64,000 nucleotides of DNA from Thermodesulfovibrio yellowstonii DSM 11347 (GCF_000020985.1 NC_011296.1:186001-250000); one strand, 5' to 3'; counted from the first letter of the stretch, positions 47,941 to 59,090 are shown. The notes: generated by a model from the letters alone, not told the origin. A program made the numbers and translations.

Positions 47941-48459
47941 ATGAAAAAATTCATATTAATTTTTGCTGCTATAGTTGTTATCGCAATTTTACTTATAACT
48001 CTTGATTATATGGATAAAGAATCTCAAATAAAAGTAAGGGTCTCAATGGAAGGCTCTTTTTTTAAAGATGCAGAATTTATTCAAAAAAAGGATGGGCAGG
48101 TGAAGCTACAACTTTCCTCAAAAGAAGCTTTTATGAGCGATGATGGAAAATTAATGGATATGAAATATCTCACTATGTTTTTTCCTGAAAAGGAATTTAC
48201 TGTAAAGTCTCAAAGAGGATTTTACTATCCTGAATCAGGTGATCTCATTTTGACTGATGGAATTGAAGGGCTTTCAAAGGATTATAGAGTTTATGGCACA
48301 GAAGCATACTGGAGTGCAAAGGACAAGACCCTTTATTCAGAGAAACCCCTTAAAGTTGTAAGTAGTAAATTTTCTATAGAAGGAAGTTCTGGTAAAGCCA
48401 GTGCAGATTTGATAGAATTAAAGAAAGGGGTGGTAGCAATTGTCTATTCCAAGAAGTAG
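47941..48459 (+). CDS. lptC: LPS export protein LptC
   Basis: 172 residues. A single N-terminal membrane helix (about 3-22) and a beta-jellyroll periplasmic domain with VRVSMEGSFFKDAEFIQKKDGQVKLQLSSKEA and LTDGIEGLSKDYRVYGTEAYWSAKDKTLYSEKP, the LptC/DUF1239 pattern. It hands LPS from LptBFG to LptA. A TATATT ends 9 nt before the ATG. It is first in the rightward lpt-rpoN cluster. Confidence 0.85.
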   Translation: MKKFILIFAAIVVIAILLITLDYMDKESQIKVRVSMEGSFFKDAEFIQKKDGQVKLQLSSKEAFMSDDGKLMDMKYLTMFFPEKEFTVKSQRGFYYPESGDLILTDGIEGLSKDYRVYGTEAYWSAKDKTLYSEKPLKVVSSKFSIEGSSGKASADLIELKKGVVAIVYSKK

Positions 48460-48922
48460 TCTTATAGCTATATTAATTTTTCTTCTTTTTATTAATCCAG
48501 TTCTTGCTGAAGAGAAAAAGGAAATGCCTCAACCTATAATAATAACTTCAAAAACTCTTATTAATGACAGCAAAGCAAAGACAGCGACATTTGAAGGAGA
48601 TGTTGTGGCTAAAAGAGGAGAAGTTACTTTATATGCTGCCAAAATGATTGTATATTATGAAGATGAACAAAAAGGCGGTAATATAAAAATGATAGAAGCA
48701 ATAGGAAATGTAAAGCTTGTAAAAGGAGATAGAGTTATAACATCCCATAAAGCAACATACTATCCTGAACCAGAGGAACGAGTAATTTTCACAGGAGAAC
48801 CCAGGGCAACAGAAGGGAAAAATCTTGTTACAGGAGAAAAAATAACATATTTTATGAAAGATGACAGGTCATTGGTAGAAAAAAGTAAAGTTTACTTGAA
48901 AGAGAAAAAATCAGAAAAATGA
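48440..48922 (+). CDS. lptA: LPS transport periplasmic protein LptA
   Basis: 160 residues from TTG 48440, with AAAGGGGTGG at a suitable distance and a signal peptide ending LAEE. The OstA-like repeats are TLINDSKAKTATFEGDVVAKRGEVTLYAAKMIVYYE and GNVKLVKGDRVITSHKATYYPEPEERVIFTGEPRATEG. It bridges the periplasm for LPS. It overlaps lptC by 20 bp and lptB by 4 bp. Confidence 0.92.
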   Translation: MSIPRSSLIAILIFLLFINPVLAEEKKEMPQPIIITSKTLINDSKAKTATFEGDVVAKRGEVTLYAAKMIVYYEDEQKGGNIKMIEAIGNVKLVKGDRVITSHKATYYPEPEERVIFTGEPRATEGKNLVTGEKITYFMKDDRSLVEKSKVYLKEKKSEK

Positions 48923-49656
48923 GCAATACTCTGAAAGTTGAAAAATTAAAAAAGAGCTTTGGTAAAAAGGAAGCGGTTAAAGGTGTCAGCTTTAAAGTAG
49001 AAAGTGGAGAAGTTGTTGGTTTATTAGGACCTAATGGTGCAGGAAAAACAACAACATTTTACATGATAACAGGAATAATAAAGCCTGATAATGGAAACAT
49101 TTTTCTTGATGATAAAAATATTTCATCAATGCCAATTTATGAGAGAGCAAAACTCGGATTAGGCTATCTTCCACAGGAACCCTCTATATTTAGAAAACTA
49201 ACAGTTAGGGATAATTTAAAAGCTGTTCTTGAAATCAAATATGAAAATGATAAAGATGCTTTAGCTAAGATTGATGAAGAAGTTAATGATATTCTTAAAG
49301 AATTTAATCTGTTAGAGTTTGCGGACAGAGAAGGTTACAAGCTTTCAGGTGGAGAAAGAAGAAGAGCTGAGATTGCAAGGGCGATATCATTAAAACCGAT
49401 TTTTATGCTTTTTGATGAGCCTTTTGCAGGCATAGACCCTTTGGCTGTGGTTGAATTAAAAAAAACAATAAAGCACCTTAAAGACAAAGGAATTGGAGTA
49501 ATAATAACAGATCATAATGTAAGAGAAACTCTTTCCATAACAGATAGAGCTTTTATAATCCACAATGGTAAGCTGCTTGCTGAAGGCTCTCCAGATACTC
49601 TTGTTAATGATCCTGTTGTAAGAGAAGCTTATCTTGGAGAGGAGTTTAAACTATAA
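48919..49656 (+). CDS. lptB: LPS export ABC transporter ATPase LptB
   Basis: 245 residues. Walker A GPNGAGKTTTFY, Q-loop LPQEPSIFRKLTV, signature LSGGERRRAEIARA, Walker B PIFMLFDEPFAGIDPLAV and switch ITDHNVRETLSI, all characteristic of LptB. The permeases LptF and LptG are not in the window. Its stop overlaps the rpoN start by one base, the widely conserved lptB-rpoN arrangement. Confidence 0.98.
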   Translation: MSNTLKVEKLKKSFGKKEAVKGVSFKVESGEVVGLLGPNGAGKTTTFYMITGIIKPDNGNIFLDDKNISSMPIYERAKLGLGYLPQEPSIFRKLTVRDNLKAVLEIKYENDKDALAKIDEEVNDILKEFNLLEFADREGYKLSGGERRRAEIARAISLKPIFMLFDEPFAGIDPLAVVELKKTIKHLKDKGIGVIITDHNVRETLSITDRAFIIHNGKLLAEGSPDTLVNDPVVREAYLGEEFKL

Positions 49657-51071
49657 TGGGACTTGAACAAAGAACTGATTTAAGACTTACTCAAAAACTG
49701 GCACTTACACCCCAGCTTCAACTTCAACTCAAGCTTCTTCAGTTACCACAGCTTGAGCTGAGTCAATATATTCAGCTTGAGTTAATGGAAAATCCAATAC
49801 TTGAACTGGATGAAGAAACTGAAAATATTCAGGAAAATGAAGTTTCTTCTGAAGAATATGAAGAACCTGTAGCTGTTGATAAGCTGGAAAAAATAATGAT
49901 AGATGAGTATTTTGCTGAAAGGGCAGATGATGGCAGAGATCTTGGCTATTTTAATCCTGGCGTAGAAGAAAAGCCATCTTTTGAACTTTTTTACTCCACA
50001 ACTACTGACTTATGGGAACATCTATTGTGGCAATTAAGATTAAGTAAAGCTCCAGATAAAATAAGAGCAGTTGCTGAAGTGGTTATAGGAAATATTGATG
50101 AGGATGGGTATCTTAAGGCTACAGAAGAAGAAATAGCAAAAATGTCAGATACAGACAATGAAACTGTTAAACAGGCAATTGCTCTTGTTCAGGAATTTGA
50201 TCCGGCGGGAGTTGCAGCAAGGGATATTAAAGAATGTTTAATCCTACAGATTAAAGCACTGGGACTGGGAGATACTCTGGTTCAATCTTTTATTGAAGAA
50301 CATCTTGAAGATATAAAAAAGAAAAAATATGAAAATATCGCAAAAAGATTTGGCATTTCAATTGATGAAGTTATTAAGTCTGTAAAAATTATAGAGAAAC
50401 TTGAACCAAGACCAGGGAGAAACTTTTCTAAAACACAGGTTAATATTCCGGTTCCCGATGTGTATGTAACTAAAGTTGAAGGTGAATATCAGATTATATT
50501 GAATGACGAAGGCATTCCAAAGCTGAGATTGAGCAAAATTTATAGAGAGCTTTTTACAGAAAAAAATCTGCCTGTTCAGGAAAAAAAGTATTTAAGAGAA
50601 AAGTTTAAAAATGCTGTGGAACTATTAAGGAGCATAGAACAGAGAAATAAAACAATTTACAGAGTAACCGAAAGTTTGGTTAAATTCCAAAAAGAGTTTT
50701 TTGATAAAGGAGTGAGTTATGTAAAACCTCTTAACTTAAAAGATATAGCACAGGACCTTGGGCTTCATGAAAGCACAATAAGTAGAGTAACTTCCAACAA
50801 GTATCTTGCTTGTGAACATGGCTTATTCAACTTTAGATTTTTTTTCAGTAATGCTCTATCATCTAATCATGGCGGTATTTCTACTACACTTGTAAAAGAT
50901 TTAATTCAAAAGATTATAAATGAAGAAAACCATACAAATCCTTTGTCTGACAAGGAAATTTCAGATATGCTTAAAAAACAAGGTATAGATATTGCACGAC
51001 GAACTGTTGCAAAATATAGAGAAGAACTCAAAATACCACCCAAGCCTTTAAGAAAACTAAAAAATTATTAA
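49656..51071 (+). CDS. rpoN: RNA polymerase sigma-54 factor
   Basis: 471 residues. The N-terminal activator-interacting region is Gln/Leu-rich (LTQKLALTPQLQLQLKLLQLPQLELSQYIQ), followed by an acidic linker. The core-binding domain, the HTH (LKDIAQDLGLHESTISRVTSNKYLACEHG) and the RpoN box ARRTVAKYREEL complete the protein. It directs transcription from -24/-12 promoters with AAA+ activators. I saw no clear -24/-12 promoter in this window. Confidence 0.98.
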   Translation: MGLEQRTDLRLTQKLALTPQLQLQLKLLQLPQLELSQYIQLELMENPILELDEETENIQENEVSSEEYEEPVAVDKLEKIMIDEYFAERADDGRDLGYFNPGVEEKPSFELFYSTTTDLWEHLLWQLRLSKAPDKIRAVAEVVIGNIDEDGYLKATEEEIAKMSDTDNETVKQAIALVQEFDPAGVAARDIKECLILQIKALGLGDTLVQSFIEEHLEDIKKKKYENIAKRFGISIDEVIKSVKIIEKLEPRPGRNFSKTQVNIPVPDVYVTKVEGEYQIILNDEGIPKLRLSKIYRELFTEKNLPVQEKKYLREKFKNAVELLRSIEQRNKTIYRVTESLVKFQKEFFDKGVSYVKPLNLKDIAQDLGLHESTISRVTSNKYLACEHGLFNFRFFFSNALSSNHGGISTTLVKDLIQKIINEENHTNPLSDKEISDMLKKQGIDIARRTVAKYREELKIPPKPLRKLKNY

Positions 51072-51082
51072 GGAGGAAAGAT

Positions 51083-51604
51083 ATGAAAATAACCATCAGA
51101 GGAAAGAACATTGACGTTACAGAAGCATTGAAGCAGTATATTGAAAAGAGAGTAACTAAATTTGAAAGATTTTTAACTGACACATCAGAGGCTATTGTAA
51201 CAATAAGTACTGAAAAGTTTACGCATAAAATAGATGTTCTTCTAAAGGTAGATGGACATTTAATTCAAGCTGAAGGGAAGACTGAAGACCTTTATTCAGC
51301 AGTTGACCAAGTTGTAGAGAAACTTGAAAAGCAGGTATTAAAATATAAAGAAAAAGTCCAGAATAAGAATAAAAAAGAAACAATTAAATATCCATCCGCA
51401 TTGTCCGAAGAAGTAGAGACTGCTAAGAGAATTGTTAAATATAAAAAATTTGATTTAAGACCAATGTCTCCTGAGGAAGCAGTAGACCAATTAGAACTTC
51501 TGGATAAAGATTTCTTTATCTTTATTAATTCATTCAGCGGAGATGTTAATGTTATATATAAAAGAAAAGATGGCAATTTTGGTTTAATTGAACCTGCCAG
51601 ATAA
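51083..51604 (+). CDS. hpf: Ribosome hibernation promoting factor, long form
   Basis: 173 residues. The N-terminal S30AE domain (about 1-95) begins KITIRGKNIDVTEALKQYIEKRV. The C-terminal dimerisation domain (about 115-170) has PMSPEEAVDQLELLDKDFFIFINSFSGDVNVIYKRKDGNFGLIEP. Long HPF dimerises ribosomes into 100S particles. A good AAGGAGG ribosome binding site precedes it. It is 11 nt after rpoN. Confidence 0.96.
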   Translation: MKITIRGKNIDVTEALKQYIEKRVTKFERFLTDTSEAIVTISTEKFTHKIDVLLKVDGHLIQAEGKTEDLYSAVDQVVEKLEKQVLKYKEKVQNKNKKETIKYPSALSEEVETAKRIVKYKKFDLRPMSPEEAVDQLELLDKDFFIFINSFSGDVNVIYKRKDGNFGLIEPAR

Positions 51605-51616
51605 CCTTTAATTGCT

Positions 51617-52468
51617 TTGAATTTTGACAAATTCATAGTAATAGTAACAGGACTTTCAGGAGGAGGCAAGACAGTTACGCTCCGAACCTTAGAGGATATT
51701 GGTTTTTTCTGTGTTGATAACTTACCGCCTCCTATTGTATTAGAATTTCTGGGGATGTTGAATGAATATAGTAGTTTTAAAAATATTGCAATTGGAATTG
51801 ATATCAGAGTCCAGCAATTCTTGGAAAAAGCAACAGAACTTATCAAAAGAATAAAAGATATTTATAAAATAGAAGTTTTATTTCTTGAGGCTGATGATGA
51901 TACGATTCTCTTGAGATATAAAGAAACAAGAAGACCTCATCCCCTTTCAACTCATTATAACGATTTACATAAGGCAATCAAACAGGAAAGGGAGTTGTTG
52001 TATCCTTTGAGATGTTTGTCAGACAGAATAATTGATACATCAAATTTAAATCCTCATGAACTAAAATTTTTAATTCGCTCAATGTATGGAGCAGAAAAGA
52101 TATCACCTTCAATAACTATTATTTCTTTTGGCTACAAAAAAGGTATTCCTGCCAATGCTGACTTAATATTTGACGCAAGATTTTTACCCAATCCATATTT
52201 TATCCCTTCTTTAACAGACCTTAATGGCAAAGATAAGCCAGTAAAAGATTTTGTATTAAAACAAAATGAAACAATTGAGTTTTTGACATATATCAAGAAT
52301 TTTTTGAGTTTTGCGGTTTCAGGTTATAAAAGAGAAGGAAGAGCTTATGTAACAATAGCTATTGGATGCACTGGAGGAAGACACAGATCAGTGGTCTTAG
52401 TAGAAGAAATAGCAGATTACTTGAGAAGCCTTTCTCTTAATCCAGTTGTTATTCATAGGGATTTATAA
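51617..52468 (+). CDS. rapZ: RNase adapter RapZ / YvcJ-type ATPase
   Basis: 283 residues from TTG 51617, with no clear ribosome binding site. Walker A GLSGGGKT at 12-19, FFCVDNLPPPIVLEFL, RYKETRRPHPL, and the C-terminal sensor domain SFGYKKGIPANADLIFDARFLPNPYFIP...YVTIAIGCTGGRHRSVVLVEE. In E. coli it targets GlmZ for RNase E and senses glucosamine-6-phosphate; elsewhere the role is unclear. The usual ptsN between hpf and rapZ is missing. Confidence 0.94.
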   Translation: MNFDKFIVIVTGLSGGGKTVTLRTLEDIGFFCVDNLPPPIVLEFLGMLNEYSSFKNIAIGIDIRVQQFLEKATELIKRIKDIYKIEVLFLEADDDTILLRYKETRRPHPLSTHYNDLHKAIKQERELLYPLRCLSDRIIDTSNLNPHELKFLIRSMYGAEKISPSITIISFGYKKGIPANADLIFDARFLPNPYFIPSLTDLNGKDKPVKDFVLKQNETIEFLTYIKNFLSFAVSGYKREGRAYVTIAIGCTGGRHRSVVLVEEIADYLRSLSLNPVVIHRDL

Positions 52469-52512
52469 GTAAATTTTAAGAAAACCATAAAAATTTAAAA
52501 TCGCAAAATTTC

Positions 52513-52541
52513 TTGACAAAATAGACTCTGTATGGTATTCT
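52513..52541 (+). promoter_or_regulatory. Promoter of the ATP synthase operon
   Basis: Consensus TTGACA (52513-52518), 17-nt spacer, TATTCT (52536-52541). The leader is about 47 nt, with GAAGGTGGGG as ribosome binding site before ATG 52595. Confidence 0.75.
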
Positions 52542-52594
52542 TTTTTGCAGTTGTTTTTTAATCTCATAAAAATCTAACAGAAAGAAGGTGGGGT

Positions 52595-53014
52595 ATGTTA
52601 GAGTTCAACAATTGGTTTTTTGTATTAATGGTTCAATTTTTTATTTTAATGTTTATTCTTAATGCTATTCTGTTTAAACCCATGATGGAGCTTTTCAGGC
52701 AGAGAGAACAAACAATTAAAGGCGCTCTTGAAGAAGCTCAACTTATGAACGAGAAGAAAGAAAAAGCGATTGCTCAGATGAATGCAGATTTAGCTCAAGC
52801 AAAAGCTCAGGCAAAGCAGATTATTAATGCCTTAAGGGAGGAAGGGCTTGCTTATCAGAGAGAGGTTGTTTCTAATGCTGAAAAAGAAGCTGTTCAGATG
52901 ATTGAAAAAGCCAGGGCAGAAGTTAAAGCAGAAACAGACAAAATCAGAAATATGCTTAGACAAGAAGTTGAAAGGCTCTCTGAAGAAATTGTTAATAAAC
53001 TGGTAAAGGCTTAA
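52595..53014 (+). CDS. atpF': ATP synthase subunit b'
   Basis: 139 residues. An N-terminal membrane helix (about 7-28) is followed by a long charged helix with RQREQTIKGALEEAQLMNEKKEKA, the b/b' pattern. Presence of a second b-type gene directly after it indicates a b-b' heterodimeric stator, as in photosynthetic bacteria and many non-proteobacterial anaerobes. It is the first gene of the operon. Confidence 0.88.
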   Translation: MLEFNNWFFVLMVQFFILMFILNAILFKPMMELFRQREQTIKGALEEAQLMNEKKEKAIAQMNADLAQAKAQAKQIINALREEGLAYQREVVSNAEKEAVQMIEKARAEVKAETDKIRNMLRQEVERLSEEIVNKLVKA

Positions 53015-53025
53015 ATGGAGGGGAC

Positions 53026-53592
53026 ATGAAAGGGAAAATGCTTTTAATATTCATGATGATAGTAATGATTGCATCTTCAGCAATGGCAGCAGAAGCAGAA
53101 CATGCAGGAGGCGACTTAAAAGATTGGGCATTTAAGGTAATCAACTTTGCTATACTGGTTTTTATAATTGTTAAATTTTTAGGCAAACCTATCAAAAATT
53201 ATTTTGCACAGAGAAAAGAGTTAATTGAAAAGAGCATTCGTGAGTCACAGGAAGCTAAGGAACTTGCTCAAAAAGCACTTCAAGAGGTAGAAGAAAAGCT
53301 TAAATTAAAAGATAAAGAAGTGCAAGATATTTTAGATACAGCTAAGAAGATTGGTGAGCAGGAAAAAATACAGATTGTTCAAGAGAGTGAAAAATTAAAA
53401 GAGAAAATTCTTGAGCAGGCAAAGACAAACATAGAGTTTGAAGTGAAGATGGCTAAGGATGCTTTGAGGCTTGAGGCTGCTGAGCTTGCAATTCAGTTAA
53501 GTGAGCAGAAATTAAAGGAGAAAATAACTCCTGAAGAGCAGGAAAAGCTTCTTCAGGAATCAATAAAAATAATAGAGGGGCGGAAAAATTGA
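53026..53592 (+). CDS. atpF: ATP synthase subunit b
   Basis: 188 residues. It has an N-terminal signal-like helix (ending AMAAEAEH) and a second hydrophobic helix (about 36-54: [23 protein letters not shown]). A long charged helix follows, ending in [21 protein letters not shown]. The extra N-terminal segment is probably a cleaved signal peptide, seen in several Deltaproteobacteria and Nitrospirota b subunits. It is part of the peripheral stalk. Confidence 0.9.
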
Positions 53593-54134
53593 GAAAGGTA
53601 AGAGGTGCAAAGGCAAAAAAATATGCTAAACAATTTTTAAGCCTGGTGAATATTGACCAGGTACCAGAAATTGTCTCTAAGTTGGAAACAGTTGTAATGC
53701 TTATGCAGAAGGAAAAGCAGTTCAGGAATATGCTTACTTCACCTTCTTTTAAGGACGAAGAGAGAGTTGGAGTCATTGGTTATCTTTGTGAAAAATTAGG
53801 GCTTCCAGAAGAAACAAAGAAATTCCTAAACTTTCTTAGTATTGAAGGGGTGCTGATAGGTTTGGGTGAGATTGTAAGATACATTAATGCGCTCTATCTG
53901 GAAGCTAAGAAGAAGGTTAAGGGAATTGTAACCTCAGCAGTAGAACTTCCCGAAAATATCAAGCAAAAGATTGTTGAATCACTTAAGGCAATTACAGGCA
54001 GAGATGTGGAATTGCAATATGAGATTGATCCTTCATTAATAGGTGGAGTAAGAGTTAAAGTTGGAAGCACAATGTATGATTTGAGTATAAAAGGCCAGTT
54101 GGGTCTTTTAAGAGATAAGCTTATAAAGGGGTGA
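53589..54134 (+). CDS. atpH: ATP synthase subunit delta
   Basis: 181 residues from TTG 53589, overlapping the b stop (TTGA), with GAGGGG upstream. [12 protein letters not shown] at the N-terminus and the C-terminal [34 protein letters not shown] signature identify OSCP/delta, which joins the peripheral stalk to the alpha3beta3 head. Confidence 0.94.
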
Positions 54135-54140
54135 AAAACT

Positions 54141-55649
54141 ATGGAACTTAAGATGGAAGAAATTAGCGAGTACCTTAAAAAGCAGATTGCTGACTTCGAG
54201 AAGAAAGCTGATGTCAGCGAAGTGGGAATAGTTACCTCTATCGGTGACGGAGTTGCGAGAATCTATGGATTAGATAACTGCATGGCCTCTGAAATGTTAG
54301 AGCTTCCAAATGGTGTTTATGGAATGGCTCTTAACCTTGAAGAGGACAATGTAGGTGCTATTCTTTTTGGTGATGATAGGCTTGTTAAAGAGGGAGACCT
54401 TGTTAAGAGAACTGGAAGAGTTATGGAAACACCTGTTGGAGAGGAACTCATTGGAAGAGTAGTTAATGCAATCGGTATTCCAATTGATGGTAAAGGTCCA
54501 ATTAATGCAAAGACTTCAAGAAAGGTTGACGTTATTGCTCCAGGAATTATTAAACGTCAGCCTGTTAAAGAACCTCTTCAAACAGGTCTTAAGGCAATAG
54601 ATGCAATGATTCCTATAGGTAGAGGACAGAGAGAGCTTGTTATTGGTGACCGTCAAACAGGTAAAACAGCTATTTTGCTTGACACGATAATAAATCAAAA
54701 AGGTCAGAACTGTATATGTATATATGTTGCCTGCGGTCAGAGACGTCAGAGCGTAGTTCAGGTTGTTGAAACTCTGAAAAAATATGGTGCAATGGACCAC
54801 ACAATAGTTGTTGCAGCAACCGCTTCTGAGCCTGCATCCATGCAGTATCTTGCTCCTTATGTTGGCTGCGCAATGGGTGAATATTTCAGAGATAAAGGAA
54901 TGCATGCATTGGTATGTTATGATGACCTTACAAAACAGGCTTATGCTTATAGACAGGTTTCATTGATTTTAAGAAGACCACCAGGAAGAGAAGCTTATCC
55001 TGGTGACGTTTTCTATCTCCACTCAAGATTGCTTGAAAGAGCAGCAAAACTCTCAGATGCAGAGGGCGGAGGTTCACTTACTGCATTGCCTGTTATTGAA
55101 ACCCAGGCAGGTGACGTTTCTGGATATATTCCAACAAACGTTATTTCCATTACAGATGGTCAGATATATCTTGAGCCAGAGCTTTTCTATGCAGGTGTTC
55201 GTCCTGCTATTAACGTCGGTCTTTCAGTTAGCCGTGTCGGTGGAGCAGCACAGATCAAAGCAATGAAACAAGTTGCGGGTATGCTAAGACTTGACCTTGC
55301 ACAATACAGAGAGCTTGCAGCATTTGCTCAGTTTGCTGCAGACCTTGATAAAGCAACAAGAGCACTTCTTGAAAGAGGACAGAGAATGGTTGAACTGCTT
55401 AAGCAGGATCAATATGTTCCAATGCCTGTAGAAGACCAGATAATGCTTATATTTGCTGGAACTCAAGGACATCTTGATGATTTACCAGTTTCTGCTATTA
55501 AAGCTTTTGAACAGGGATTCTTAAGCTTCATTAGAAGCCAGAAAGAAGACATCAGAAAGGAAATCAGGGAAAAGAAAGAACTTGATGATACATTGAAACA
55601 GAAAATTACTGATGCTATCTTAGAGTTTAAGAAGACTTTTCAGCCTTAA
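54141..55649 (+). CDS. atpA: ATP synthase subunit alpha
   Basis: 502 residues, full length. P-loop [10 protein letters not shown] near 170, [43 protein letters not shown], and the alpha Arg-finger context [15 protein letters not shown]. It provides the non-catalytic nucleotide sites of F1. Its codons and flanks look like native operon DNA. Confidence 0.99.
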   Translation: MELKMEEISEYLKKQIADFEKKADVSEVGIVTSIGDGVARIYGLDNCMASEMLELPNGVYGMALNLEEDNVGAILFGDDRLVKEGDLVKRTGRVMETPVGEELIGRVVNAIGIPIDGKGPINAKTSRKVDVIAPGIIKRQPVKEPLQTGLKAIDAMIPIGRGQRELVIGDRQTGKTAILLDTIINQKGQNCICIYVACGQRRQSVVQVVETLKKYGAMDHTIVVAATASEPASMQYLAPYVGCAMGEYFRDKGMHALVCYDDLTKQAYAYRQVSLILRRPPGREAYPGDVFYLHSRLLERAAKLSDAEGGGSLTALPVIETQAGDVSGYIPTNVISITDGQIYLEPELFYAGVRPAINVGLSVSRVGGAAQIKAMKQVAGMLRLDLAQYRELAAFAQFAADLDKATRALLERGQRMVELLKQDQYVPMPVEDQIMLIFAGTQGHLDDLPVSAIKAFEQGFLSFIRSQKEDIRKEIREKKELDDTLKQKITDAILEFKKTFQP

Positions 55650-55680
55650 TAATAAAATCTGAAGGTAGAGGAGCAGTTAA

Positions 55681-56568
55681 ATGCCAACATTAAGAGATAT
55701 AAGGAAAAAAATAAAAGCAATACAGGGAACAAAAAAGATTACCTCTGCCATGAAGATGGTGGCAGCAGCCAAGCTCCGTAAAGTTCAGGATAGCATGCTT
55801 AGGTATAGACCTTATGCTACCAAAATGCAACAGGTTTTATCTGATCTGGCTGGAGCAGTTGAGACAAGAGGTGATGTTCCGCCATTGCTTTTAAGAAGAC
55901 CTATAAAGAATGTAGAAGTACTGGTTATTACATCTGACAAAGGACTTTGTGGAGCTTTTAATACAAATATATTGAGAGTTGCAGCAAAAGAAATAGACCG
56001 CCTAAAAAAAGAAGGCTTGAATGTTACAATTTCAGTTGTTGGCAGAAAAGCAAGAGATTATTTTAAAAGAAGAGAAATTCCGTTAAAAAATATATGGACA
56101 GGAATTTCAGGAAAACTTCAATATGCTCATGCTCAGATGATAACACAGGAAATGATTAACTCATATGTAAGTGAAGCTGTGGATGAGGTAGTAGTTATCT
56201 ATAACGAATTTAAGTCTGTAATAGCTCAAAGGGTTGTAATTAATAGAATTCTACCAGTGGGAAGAATAGCTTCTGAGCCTTCGGAACAGCCAGTATTTAT
56301 TCCATTTACATATGAGCCGAGAGCACCTGAATTGTTTGCAATGCTTCTTCCAATTTATATAGAAATCCAGATTTATAGAGCACTCTTGGAATCGCAAGCA
56401 GCGGAAGAAGCAGCAAGAATGACTGCAATGGACAATGCAACAAAGAACTGTGACGAGTTGATAAAAAAGACCACTTTAATAGCCAACAAGGTCAGACAGG
56501 CATCAATTACAAAAGAGCTTATGGATATAGTTGGTGGCGTAGAAGCTTTAAAACAAAGTGAAGGATAA
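55681..56568 (+). CDS. atpG: ATP synthase subunit gamma
   Basis: 295 residues. N-terminal helix RDIRKKIKAIQGTKKITSAMKMVAAAKLRK, the Rossmann-like middle with SDKGLCGAFNTNI, and the C-terminal helix MTAMDNATKNCDELIKK. It is the rotor shaft of F1. AGAGGAG precedes the ATG. Confidence 0.98.
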   Translation: MPTLRDIRKKIKAIQGTKKITSAMKMVAAAKLRKVQDSMLRYRPYATKMQQVLSDLAGAVETRGDVPPLLLRRPIKNVEVLVITSDKGLCGAFNTNILRVAAKEIDRLKKEGLNVTISVVGRKARDYFKRREIPLKNIWTGISGKLQYAHAQMITQEMINSYVSEAVDEVVVIYNEFKSVIAQRVVINRILPVGRIASEPSEQPVFIPFTYEPRAPELFAMLLPIYIEIQIYRALLESQAAEEAARMTAMDNATKNCDELIKKTTLIANKVRQASITKELMDIVGGVEALKQSEG

Positions 56569-56577
56569 AAATTTTAA

Positions 56578-58026
<1,449 letters not shown>

Positions 58027-58042
58027 TTAAAAGGAGTGGAGA

Positions 58043-58465
58043 ATGGAAAACAAATTGAAGTTAGAAGTTATAACTCCCTATGGAGAAGTAATAAACGAAG
58101 AAGTTGATGAGGTTTATACTACAGGCGCGGAAGGAGATTTTGGAGTATTTCCAGGGCATTGTGCCTTTATGACAGCTATAAGAATTGGCTCTCTTTCATA
58201 TAAAAAAGATGGGCAGATGCATTATCTTTTTGTTAATAGAGGATACTGCGAAGTGCTAAATGATAGAGTTCTGGTATTGGTTGGAAGTGCTGAGAGAGTT
58301 GAAGAGATTGATGTAGAAAGAGCAAAAGCAGCTTTAGCACGTGCAGAGGAAAGACTTCGTAAGGCTCAGGCTGGTGAGACAGATATTGATCTTGCCAGGG
58401 CACAAGCAGCTTTGGAAAGAGCAACAATAAGAATTCAGCTTGCTACAAAACTTATACCAAGATAA
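58043..58465 (+). CDS. atpC: ATP synthase subunit epsilon
   Basis: 140 residues. Beta-sandwich KLEVITPYGEVINEEVDEVYTTGAEGDFGVFPGHCAFMTAI, then LFVNRGYCEVLNDRVLVLV, and the C-terminal helical hairpin (AKAALARAEERL...ALERATIRIQLATKL). Last gene of the operon, directly before a strong terminator. Confidence 0.97.
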   Translation: MENKLKLEVITPYGEVINEEVDEVYTTGAEGDFGVFPGHCAFMTAIRIGSLSYKKDGQMHYLFVNRGYCEVLNDRVLVLVGSAERVEEIDVERAKAALARAEERLRKAQAGETDIDLARAQAALERATIRIQLATKLIPR

Positions 58466-58480
58466 CAGCATATACTAAAT

Positions 58481-58525
58481 AAGTAAAAGGGAGAGCAACA
58501 ACCTCTCCCTTTTACTTATAGACCA
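58481..58525 (+). terminator. Terminator of the ATP synthase operon
   Basis: A perfect 15-bp stem (58481-58495 with 58503-58517), 7-nt loop CAACAAC. The arms read AAGTAAAAGGGAGAG and its complement, so the 3' arm itself supplies the T-rich tract. Confidence 0.92.
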
Positions 58526-58872
58526 TTCAAAAATTCAAAAACCTAAATTTAGAAAATCAATAGATTATAGAATCGATACGCTTCAATCACTAAAGGTTAT
58601 TCCGATGGGTCTCAATAACCCTGACGAATTTGATCCGAAAGGGTCATCCTGTAAGCCGAGGTTTCCTTTTTCTTTTGTTACTCCGAGCACTTTCAATGGG
58701 TATGAAGAATCTCTCTTTGGTTCAATAAAAAAATGGAGTAGATTCCTTGTCGCTCGTGCTCCTCGGAATGTTGCCTACGTCGTCACTCTGAGGGACAATG
58801 TCCCGAAGAGTCTCCGTGAAAAATGGGGAGAGTTTCACTTCGTAAAGTTTTACTGAATTTTATAAAAGGTAT
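58526..58872. repeat. Decayed REP-like repeat region without a gene
   Basis: This stretch between two terminators holds fragments of short palindromes: GGTTATT/AATAACC (58595-58620), GATTCCTTGTCGCTCGTGCT followed by CCTCGGAATG, and GTCACTCTGAGGGACAATGT followed by CCCGAAGAGTCTC. The wording resembles dispersed REP-like sequences such as the one at 20748. The only frame of note (58605-58856, 83 codons) reads through these palindromes, has no ribosome binding site and is compositionally odd. I do not call it a gene. Confidence 0.5.
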
Positions 58873-58905
58873 AAAAAAACGGGAGGGACTGCCCTCCCGT
58901 TTTTT
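58873..58905. terminator. Bidirectional terminator
   Basis: Arms AAAAAACGGGAGGG and CCCTCCCGTTTTTT (14 bp, 4-nt loop). A-tract and T-tract on either side make it work both ways. It chiefly serves the leftward transporter operon, whose last stop is at 58911. Confidence 0.93.
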
Positions 58906-58910
58906 TATTA

Positions 58911-59078
58911 TCAGTGTGATGCAGGGAAGAAAGTGTAGCTTACCCAGACAAGGACAAAAAGTAAACCTATACCAAGTCCTATGCTCCAGATTATAAGCTT
59001 CTTTTCAATAGGAAGCAAAGGCTCATACTCTGCCTCCATTTTTTCAAGTTCTTCTTTGAGTTTTGCTTCATCTACCAT
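58911..59078 (-). CDS. Small single-span membrane protein next to the YeiH-type transporter
   Basis: 55 residues, too short for most gene callers. A charged amphipathic N-terminus (MVDEAKLKEELEKMEAEYE) is followed by PLLPIEKKL and one membrane helix (about 28-48), then a short tail ending FPASH. AGGAGG precedes the ATG at the right spacing. It starts 12 nt after the transporter stop and a strong terminator follows its own stop, so it is the second gene of a two-gene operon. I do not recognise a family; an accessory subunit of the transporter is the obvious guess. Confidence 0.8.
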   Translation of the reverse strand: MVDEAKLKEELEKMEAEYEPLLPIEKKLIIWSIGLGIGLLFVLVWVSYTFFPASH

Positions 59079-59090
59079 AGCATACCTCCT

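Noticed and set aside
58605-58856. An 83-codon frame on the plus strand after the ATP synthase operon.
   Set aside because: It lies wholly inside the decayed palindromic repeat region, has no ribosome binding site or promoter, and its product has no recognisable pattern.
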